From SIG480 sp045533555 (lineage in GTDB: Bacteria; Bacillota; Clostridia; Oscillospirales; JAAYXM01), in assembly GCA_045533555.1 (NCBI GenBank), contig JAZSHZ010000149.1, forward strand, positions 1-11,672: 11,672 nt of DNA, written 5' to 3'. Of the stretch, positions 6,377 to 11,672 are shown piece by piece. The notes under the pieces were generated by a model. The model saw only the letters and a list, made by a program, of their open reading frames with translations, made no database searches and was not told the DNA's origin. The translations under genes and the position numbers were made by a program. Position 1 is the first letter of the stretch; every line of letters starts with the position of its first letter.

Positions 6377-8971
6377 TTATTCTGCTTCGCGCGCTCTCTT
6401 TGCGATATCAAAAAGAACCGATATCGCTTCAAGCGGCGAAAGTGTGTTTACATCCATATGCGAAAGCTCCGAGAGAATCTTATCTCCCTCGTGCGAGCGC
6501 ACCCGCTCCTCGGGAATGATAAATTCGGGTTTTGCGAGAGCTTTATCCTGCTCAAGGCTTTCGAGGATTTCCTTCGCGCGGAGAATGACCTCATCGGGAA
6601 TTCCCGCAAGACGCGCAACCTCAATACCGTAGCTGTCATCTGCACTGCCGCGGATGATTTTGCGCAGGAAGGTTATGTCAAAGCCGTGCTTCTTGACGGC
6701 GATGTTATAATTCTTGACTCCGTCGAGCTTTCCTTCAAGCTCGGTGAGCTCGTGATAGTGCGTCGCAAAAAGTGTCTTTGCGCCGATGCACTTCTTGTCT
6801 GAGACATATTCGATGACGGCGCGGGCAATCGCCATTCCGTCAAACGTCGATGTTCCTCTTCCGATTTCATCGAGGATTATGAGGCTCTTCGCCGTCGCCT
6901 TCTTGATGATTTCGGAAACCTCATTCATTTCAACCATAAATGTCGACTGACCCGAGGCAAGGTCATCCGATGCGCCGATGCGGGTGAATATCCTGTCCAC
7001 CACGCCTATCTCTGCGCTCTTTGCAGGGACAAAGCAACCGACCTGCGCCATAAGGGTAATAAGCGCTACCTGACGCATAAATGTCGACTTACCTGCCATA
7101 TTCGGGCCGGTGATTATTGCCATGCGGTTATCTCCGCAATCGAGATATGTATCATTCGGAACAAAAAGCGCATCCTTCATAACGCGCTCGACAACGGGGT
7201 GGCGTCCGTCCTTTATGACGATCTTTGCGCCCGTCGTGACCTTCGGCTTGCGATATCCGTAGCGCGCGGAGAGAGAAGCAAAGCTTGATATGACATCGAG
7301 CTTCGCAAGCGCCTGCGAGGTCTCCTGAATTCTCGCGATATTTTCCGTTATCTCGCTGCATATCGCGCGGAAAAGCTCAGTCTCAAGCCTGCAGACCTTT
7401 TCCTGCGCTCCGAGAATCGTGCTTTCAAGCTCCTTGAGCTCGTCCGTTATATAGCGCTCGCCATTGGTGAGCGTCTGCTTTCTGATATAATAATCGGGCA
7501 CTTCGCCGATATTGGATTTGCTGACCTCGATATAATAGCCGAAGACGCGGTTATAGCCTATCTTGAGATTCTTTATTCCCGTCTTTTCCTTCTCGCTCGC
7601 TGCCATATCGGCAAGATACTTCGCGCCGTTTTTGAGAATATCGCGGAGAAGATCTATATCGTTGTTATATCCGTCCTTGAATATTTTTCCTTCGCGGATG
7701 GAATTCGGAGCTTCATCGCTGATTGCATCGTCGATAAGCTTAAACATATCCGCAAGCTCATCGAGCTCCGAGTTTATCTGCGTGATGAGATCCGAGGAAA
7801 ATTCCGAAAGCTTTTTCTTTATCTCGGGAATTTCCCTGAAGGTCGCCGCCATCGCAATGAGGTCACGTCCGTTTGCTACTCCGTAGACCACTCTTCCGAG
7901 AAGCCTTTCGATATCGCGCACTGAGCGTAGGCGCTCAATCGTCTCCTCGCGGGTTATCGGAGCGGCAACAAGCTCTTCAACCGCATCAAGGCGCTCATTT
8001 ATCTCCGAAACGGACATAAGCGGCTTTTCGATCCAGCTGCGGAGAAGCCTTCCGCCCATTGATGTCCTCGTCTTGTCTATCGCCCAGAGGAATGAGCCGC
8101 GCTTATCCTTCGTTCTCATCGTTTCGCTTATTTCAAGATTTCGCCTTGCGGTCTCATCGAGAAGCATATAGTTCTCGCGCGAATAGACCTTGACTTTGTT
8201 TATGTGGGAAAGATTTGTCTTCTGTGTTTCGTGGATATAGCTGAGAAGACCGCCGACGCAGTTTATGATTTTCCCCTCTGCGGGGATTCCGACGGTTTCG
8301 AGCTCCTCGGAGCAGAAATGCTCCTTTGCGGAAACTATCGCCGCATCCTTGATGAAAATATGATCGCGCATCTCGATATGCATTCCGAGATCCTCGCGCA
8401 TATGGGTCATCACAACCTCATCCTCGGAAACCTCACGGCTTACGATTGCTTCAGAGGGCGAGAATTTTGAGATCTCTCCCAGAATCTGCTCCGAAACATC
8501 GCTTCCCGCAAGCTCACAGGCGGATGCTTCACCCGTCGTTATATCGATAAAGCAGATTGCGGCGGATGCTCCCTCGCGATATATCGCGCATATGAAATTG
8601 TTCTTCGTTTCATCGAGCATCGTGTTCTCAATGACCGTTCCCGGAGTAATTATCCTGACGATTTCGCGCTCGACTATCTTCTTGCCCTTCTCGGGTTCCT
8701 CCGTCTGCTCGCATATTGCGACCTTATAGCCCTTTGCGATGAGGCGCGCGATATATGCCTCGCAGGAATGATAGGGTACTCCGCACATCGGCGCGCGCTC
8801 GGGGAGACCGCAATCCCTTCCCGTGAGCGTCAGCTCAAGCTCCTCGGATGCAAGCTTTGCATCATCAAAAAACATCTCATAGAAATCTCCGAGGCGGAAA
8901 AAGAGAATGCTGTCCTTATTCTGCTCTTTGATTTTGAGATATTGCAACATCATCGGAGAATACTGTTCCAT
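6377..8971 (-). CDS. mutS: DNA mismatch repair protein MutS
   Basis: MutS recognises base mismatches and small loops and then recruits MutL. From the ATG it is 864 residues, full length. The mismatch-reading Phe-x-Glu is Phe30/Glu32 in RLGDFYEMFF. The connector, lever and clamp domains follow, with KIGYNRVFGYYIEVSKS near 470-487. The ABC-type ATPase shows Walker A GPNMAGKST (622-630), the signature-like DDLASGQSTFMVEM (669-682), Walker B LIILDEIGRGTSTF (697-710) and the switch ATHYHE (736-741). The C-terminal DVNTLSPLEAISVLF helix is retained. I chose the ATG at 8971, with AGAAGG (8980-8985) 8 bases upstream. The in-frame TTG at 8974 would be only 5 bases from that site and adds a single residue. 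Confidence 0.98.
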   Translation of the reverse strand: MEQYSPMMLQYLKIKEQNKDSILFFRLGDFYEMFFDDAKLASEELELTLTGRDCGLPERAPMCGVPYHSCEAYIARLIAKGYKVAICEQTEEPEKGKKIVEREIVRIITPGTVIENTMLDETKNNFICAIYREGASAAICFIDITTGEASACELAGSDVSEQILGEISKFSPSEAIVSREVSEDEVVMTHMREDLGMHIEMRDHIFIKDAAIVSAKEHFCSEELETVGIPAEGKIINCVGGLLSYIHETQKTNLSHINKVKVYSRENYMLLDETARRNLEISETMRTKDKRGSFLWAIDKTRTSMGGRLLRSWIEKPLMSVSEINERLDAVEELVAAPITREETIERLRSVRDIERLLGRVVYGVANGRDLIAMAATFREIPEIKKKLSEFSSDLITQINSELDELADMFKLIDDAISDEAPNSIREGKIFKDGYNNDIDLLRDILKNGAKYLADMAASEKEKTGIKNLKIGYNRVFGYYIEVSKSNIGEVPDYYIRKQTLTNGERYITDELKELESTILGAQEKVCRLETELFRAICSEITENIARIQETSQALAKLDVISSFASLSARYGYRKPKVTTGAKIVIKDGRHPVVERVMKDALFVPNDTYLDCGDNRMAIITGPNMAGKSTFMRQVALITLMAQVGCFVPAKSAEIGVVDRIFTRIGASDDLASGQSTFMVEMNEVSEIIKKATAKSLIILDEIGRGTSTFDGMAIARAVIEYVSDKKCIGAKTLFATHYHELTELEGKLDGVKNYNIAVKKHGFDITFLRKIIRGSADDSYGIEVARLAGIPDEVILRAKEILESLEQDKALAKPEFIIPEERVRSHEGDKILSELSHMDVNTLSPLEAISVLFDIAKRAREAE

Positions 8972-8995
8972 CAATAATACCTTCTATCCGTTAAT

Positions 8996-10396
8996 TTAAA
9001 CCAATTCGCCATACATTCCCCATTTTGAGGAATCCGTTATCTTCGCCTTGAGGAATTTCCCGACAAGGTCGGCGTCACCCCTGACATAGACAGGGCGGTT
9101 GCTCTCGCATCTCGCGAGGAGGTTATAGCCATTCTGCTCCTCCTGCACGGACTCGACGAGAACATCGACCTCCGCGCCGAGAAGCTTTTTGCTCTTTTCC
9201 GCGGTTATCTCATCCTGCCTGTCGAAAAGGCGCTGGAAGCGCTTTACCTTTTCCTCGCGCGGAGTCTTGTCCTCCATCTCCGCCGCGGGAGTTCCGCTTC
9301 GTTTTGAGTATATGAAGACGAAAAGCCCATCGAACCCGAGGTCCTCAATAAGCTTCATCGTTCCTTCGAAATCCTCCTCAGTCTCACCCGGGAAGCCGAC
9401 GATGACATCACTTGTGAGCGAGATATCGGGCATCTTGCTTCTCGCATATGCGACGAGTTCGCGGTATTTTGCGCTGTCATAACGGCGGTTCATAAGACCG
9501 AGAATCCTGTCACTTCCCGACTGGAAGGGCAGATGGATATGATGCGCAACCTTTTCGCATTTTGCCATCGTGTCAAAAAGGCGCGGAGTTGCGTCCTTCG
9601 GATGGCTCGTCATAAATCTTATTCTGAAATCGCCGGGGATCTCGTTTATCATTTCAAGAAGCGCCGAAAAATCAACGCCTGCATCAAGGTCGTTTCCGTA
9701 AGAATTGACGTTCTGCCCGAGAAGTGTCACATCGCGGCAACCTTCATCGACGAGCTTTCTCACCTCGGCGACTATCTTCTGCGGATCGCGCGAGCGCTCG
9801 CGCCCTCTGACGTAGGGGACGATGCAATAGGTGCAGAAATTGTTGCAGCCATACATGATCGAGACCCACGCCTTGGTCTTGTCCTTTCTCATAACGGGAA
9901 GACCTTCTGCGATTTCCCCATCCGACTGCTGAATATCAAAGACTCGCTTTTCCTGCGTCAGCGCGCGATGAAGGAGCTCGGGAAAACGCGGGAGCGCGTG
10001 TACCCCGAAAACGAGCTTGACATGGGGATAGCTCTTCTTGATCTTTTCTGCCATAGCAGGCTGCTGGACCATACATCCGCAGACGGCGATAAGACAGTTT
10101 CTTTTTCTTTTGACATGGATAAGCTGGCCGACATTTCCGAGAACGCGCTGCTCGGCGTGCTCACGGACGGCGCAGGAATTTATAACTATGAGATCCGCCT
10201 CATTTTCATCCTCGACGTGATTATATCCCATTTCGAGAAGAATGCCGCGGATTATTTCACTGTCCGCCTCGTTCTGCTGGCAGCCGTAGGTATCAACGAA
10301 GGCATTGAGTCTCTTCCCTGCATTGAGCTCGGCAACCGCTCTTATATATTCCTGCTGGCGGCAGATTTCATTTTCGGATAATTCACGAACTTTCAT
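8996..10396 (-). CDS. miaB: tRNA-2-methylthio-N6-dimethylallyladenosine synthase MiaB
   Basis: MiaB is a radical SAM methylthiotransferase that converts i6A37 (made by MiaA) to ms2i6A37 in tRNA. It is 466 residues. The N-terminal UPF0004 domain carries the auxiliary cluster ligands Cys39 (DTYGCQQNEADSE), Cys75 (INSCAVREHAE) and Cys108 (VCGCMVQQ). The radical SAM CxxxCxxC is Cys184, Cys188 and Cys191 (GCNNFCTYCIVPYVRGRERSR). Also seen are TLLGQNVNSYG, HHIHLPFQSGS and SDVIVGFPGETEEDF. A C-terminal TRAM domain covers about 400-466. An N-terminal extension of about 30 residues precedes the first motif, as is common in clostridial MiaB. It starts 3 bases after the coaW stop, with AGAGG inside the last coaW codons, so the two genes are probably co-translated. 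Confidence 0.97.
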   Translation of the reverse strand: MKVRELSENEICRQQEYIRAVAELNAGKRLNAFVDTYGCQQNEADSEIIRGILLEMGYNHVEDENEADLIVINSCAVREHAEQRVLGNVGQLIHVKRKRNCLIAVCGCMVQQPAMAEKIKKSYPHVKLVFGVHALPRFPELLHRALTQEKRVFDIQQSDGEIAEGLPVMRKDKTKAWVSIMYGCNNFCTYCIVPYVRGRERSRDPQKIVAEVRKLVDEGCRDVTLLGQNVNSYGNDLDAGVDFSALLEMINEIPGDFRIRFMTSHPKDATPRLFDTMAKCEKVAHHIHLPFQSGSDRILGLMNRRYDSAKYRELVAYARSKMPDISLTSDVIVGFPGETEEDFEGTMKLIEDLGFDGLFVFIYSKRSGTPAAEMEDKTPREEKVKRFQRLFDRQDEITAEKSKKLLGAEVDVLVESVQEEQNGYNLLARCESNRPVYVRGDADLVGKFLKAKITDSSKWGMYGELV

Positions 10397-10399
10397 AAT

Positions 10400-11218
10400 T
10401 TAACCTCTGTACATAAGCGCCGCACCCGTCGCCGTTGCGAATTCCGAGTGCTCGGGAATGAAAAACTTCACTCCGTGGAGCGCTTCAACTCCTTTGAATA
10501 TTTCTCTTGCCTGCGGAACATGGGTGAGATTGCCCGTCAGGACTATATTTTCCGTCGCGGCGTTTTTTGCGGTGAATGCCGCCATGACGCCGATCGTCTG
10601 AAAAACCATATTGATTATGCCGAGAGCAAGATCCCCGTTCGTCGCAAGGTCGCTTATCTTGCCGAAGTTCGATGCCGTCGTCGCGGCGGCAAGAGTTTCG
10701 ATATCCTCGCGGCTTATATCCCGGATATGAAGATCAACATTATTGAGGTCTCCCGTTTTTGCCACCTCGATTATATCCTCAAACCCTCTGACATTGAACA
10801 TTCTGTTTGAAAGGCCGAGAAGAGTTCCCCCGCCTATTCCCGTTCCGCCCATATGGCGGACGCCTTTTTCATCAGCGGAGACAAACGCCGTCCCCGTTCC
10901 CATACTGACGACTATTGCCGAGGAAAGGCCGCTCAGGAAAAGCCCACCCTTTCCAACAGCAAGAAATTCCTCGACACGGCGCGTCCTGACTCCGAAGATA
11001 TCCGTCTGCCCGTCCTCCGCGCCGACACCGGTCATCATAACGCTTTCGATATCCGAAAGATTGAGTCCGTTCTCATTGAGAAACTTGCCGAAAGCACCGT
11101 AGAGCGAGGCGCGCGGATCACTCGCCTTGACGAGGAACGGGGAGAAAATCTCACCGCCGCGATAGCCTATGATCTTCGTCGTGCTTCCGCCTATATCAAT
11201 ACCGAGCACACATTTCAT
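10400..11218 (-). CDS. coaW: Type II pantothenate kinase (CoaW family)
   Basis: It phosphorylates pantothenate with ATP, the first committed step of coenzyme A synthesis. It has 272 residues, close to the S. aureus CoaW length. The ASKHA-fold nucleotide motifs are clear: GIDIGGSTTKIIGY (residues 6-19, phosphate-1 loop), MTGVGAEDG (62-70), VSMGTGTAF (104-112) and GGTGIGGGTLLGL (124-136). GDLNNVDLHIRDI (157-169), TASNFG (181-186) and the C-terminal TATGAAL resemble S. aureus CoaW segments. Glu83 or Glu84 (RRVEEFLA) is the likely catalytic glutamate. The ATG at 11218 is preceded by GAAGGAGAG (11227-11235) at 8 bases. It is the first gene of the leftward cluster, with a candidate promoter at 11264-11292. 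A related activator or sugar-kinase-like ASKHA protein is less likely. Confidence 0.9.
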   Translation of the reverse strand: MKCVLGIDIGGSTTKIIGYRGGEIFSPFLVKASDPRASLYGAFGKFLNENGLNLSDIESVMMTGVGAEDGQTDIFGVRTRRVEEFLAVGKGGLFLSGLSSAIVVSMGTGTAFVSADEKGVRHMGGTGIGGGTLLGLSNRMFNVRGFEDIIEVAKTGDLNNVDLHIRDISREDIETLAAATTASNFGKISDLATNGDLALGIINMVFQTIGVMAAFTAKNAATENIVLTGNLTHVPQAREIFKGVEALHGVKFFIPEHSEFATATGAALMYRG

Positions 11219-11263
11219 AATGCATTCTCTCCTTCGGTAACAGTCAATAATTAATCACTATAT

Positions 11264-11292
11264 ATTTTATCACAAACTCCCGCGGGATACAA
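11264..11292 (-). promoter_or_regulatory. Candidate sigma-A promoter for the coaW cluster
   Basis: On the minus strand a TTGTAT (-35, 11287-11292) is separated by 17 bases from TAAAAT (-10, 11264-11269). Transcription would begin near 11257, leaving a leader of about 38 bases before coaW with GAAGGAGAG within it. The match is moderate (4 of 6 and 5 of 6 consensus bases). An alternative pair, TTGTGA with AATTAT slightly downstream, is weaker. Confidence 0.5.
11278..11287. repeat. 10-base perfect palindrome TCCCGCGGGA
   Basis: A perfect GC-rich palindrome sits in the otherwise AT-rich divergent region, within the spacer of the proposed coaW promoter and touching its -35 hexamer. It has no loop, so it is not a terminator hairpin. 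An operator is possible but unproven. Confidence 0.4.
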
Positions 11293-11342
11293 GCATTTTT
11301 TCATTTCTTTCATATAATATGCAAGACTTTTTTGTTCGCACT

Positions 11343-11360
11343 TTCACTTGATATTCACTT
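11343..11360 (+). repeat. Direct repeat TTCACTT overlapping the -35 box
   Basis: TTCACTT occurs at 11343-11349 and again at 11354-11360. The two copies are 11 bases apart centre to centre, about one helical turn, and they flank and overlap the TTGATA -35 hexamer. This spacing could suit a regulator binding one face of the DNA, but seven-base repeats can arise by chance in such AT-rich sequence. Confidence 0.35.
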
Positions 11361-11376
11361 ATCGGTTTGATATAAT
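11348..11376 (+). promoter_or_regulatory. Sigma-A promoter of the ceramidase-like gene
   Basis: TTGATA (-35, 11348-11353) lies exactly 17 bases before a perfect TATAAT (-10, 11371-11376). Start of transcription would be near 11383, giving a short leader of about 25 bases that contains the AGAAGG ribosome binding site. Hexamers, spacing and distance to the gene all fit; no experimental support is available. Confidence 0.75.
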
Positions 11377-11407
11377 ATATCCAACACTTTGAAAGAAGGT
11401 TTTATGA

Positions 11408-11672
11408 ATGAAAACAGGATTTGCGAAAACATGTCTTAACCCGCCTTACGGCGCTCCGATCACCGGATATTATCAGCAGCGTCTCACCAAGGGCATCCTT
11501 GATGATGTCTTCGCCCGCGCCGTCGCATTCGACGATGGTGAGAAGAAAGCAGTCGTCATCGCTCTTGATGTCTGCTATCTCGGGCAGAATTATTATGACC
11601 GCATAAAGGACGGTATCTGCGAGGCAACAGGTCTTGCGCGTGAAGCGATCTTCATAAATTGCTCACACACCC
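11408..11672 (+). CDS. Neutral/alkaline ceramidase-like protein, N-terminal part (3' end outside window)
   Basis: The 88 visible residues match the start of the neutral/alkaline non-lysosomal ceramidase N-terminal domain family. The pattern is MKTGFAKTCLNPPYGAPITGYY, then DDVFARAVAFDDGEKKAVVIALDVCYLG, then the INCSHTH motif (83 onward) at the right edge. Family members with known activity hydrolyse the amide bond of ceramide using zinc, but many bacterial homologues are uncharacterised, so the substrate here is unknown. No signal peptide is apparent: the N-terminus runs directly into the domain, suggesting a cytoplasmic protein. The ATG at 11408 has AGAAGG (11394-11399) 8 bases upstream. Another ATG at 11404 opens a frame that stops after 11 codons. 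It is transcribed divergently from coaW from its own promoter. The rest of the gene is outside the window. Confidence 0.8.
   Translation, partial: MKTGFAKTCLNPPYGAPITGYYQQRLTKGILDDVFARAVAFDDGEKKAVVIALDVCYLGQNYYDRIKDGICEATGLAREAIFINCSHT

Larger units (their letters stand above)
11219..11407. other. Divergent AT-rich intergenic region
   Basis: This 189-base region separates the leftward coaW cluster from the rightward ceramidase-like gene. It is the only non-coding stretch above 40 bases in the window. It holds a candidate promoter for each direction, a GC-rich 10-base palindrome, several AT-rich palindromes containing TATAAT and a short direct repeat. No terminator hairpin, tRNA or riboswitch-like structure is visible. 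Confidence 0.85.

Noticed and set aside
9533..10381. Long 282-codon open frame on the plus strand, antisense to miaB
   Set aside because: It lies wholly within the complete miaB gene, shows no recognisable domain, and similar shadow frames occur opposite the other genes here because of the codon bias.
11311..11321. AT-rich palindrome CATATAATATG with a TATAAT on the plus strand, as a second promoter for the ceramidase-like gene
   Set aside because: No plausible -35 lies 16-18 bases upstream, and the promoter at 11348-11376 is far better. It probably reflects AT-rich intergenic composition.

Overview
This window looks like an ordinary chromosomal core region of an anaerobic Gram-positive bacterium (Bacillota, most likely class Clostridia). 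Three things point there. One is a SepF-YggT-DivIVA division cluster. Another is a MutL that carries the endonuclease domain found in bacteria without methyl-directed repair. The third is a miaB-mutS-mutL-miaA-hfq block with strong AGGAGG-type ribosome binding sites. The family cannot be settled from the sequence alone; an Oscillospiraceae-like gut clostridium is my guess.

Layout: eleven genes read leftward on the minus strand from 11218 to the left edge, with gaps of only 3-39 bases and no intrinsic terminator visible between them. In transcription order they are coaW (type II pantothenate kinase), miaB, mutS, mutL, miaA, hfq, a HlyD-type membrane fusion protein, yggS, sepF, yggT and divIVA (cut by the window edge). 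A 189-base AT-rich divergent intergenic region (11219-11407) separates them from a single plus-strand gene, cut by the right edge, that encodes the N-terminus of a neutral/alkaline ceramidase-like protein. That gene has a near-consensus sigma-A promoter.

Functional grouping: coaW starts coenzyme A synthesis. MiaA and MiaB act in sequence on tRNA A37 (i6A, then ms2i6A). MutS and MutL are the mismatch repair pair. Hfq is the RNA chaperone. YggS is a PLP-homeostasis protein commonly found with division genes. SepF, YggT and DivIVA belong to the Gram-positive division and polar-growth cluster. The HlyD-type protein is the least understood member, because no transporter partner lies within the window.

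Five start codons were moved from the longest possible reading frame, or fixed as non-ATG, using ribosome binding sites and spacing: mutS at 8971 (ATG), mutL at 6356 (GTG), miaA at 4390, hfq at 3407 and yggS at 1886. I found no RNA gene, CRISPR array, insertion sequence, prophage or obvious novel system. The points worth a second look are the promoter architecture around 11260-11400, an AT-rich palindrome containing a consensus -10 between miaA and hfq, the orphan HlyD-type gene, and small departures in MutL and DivIVA motifs.
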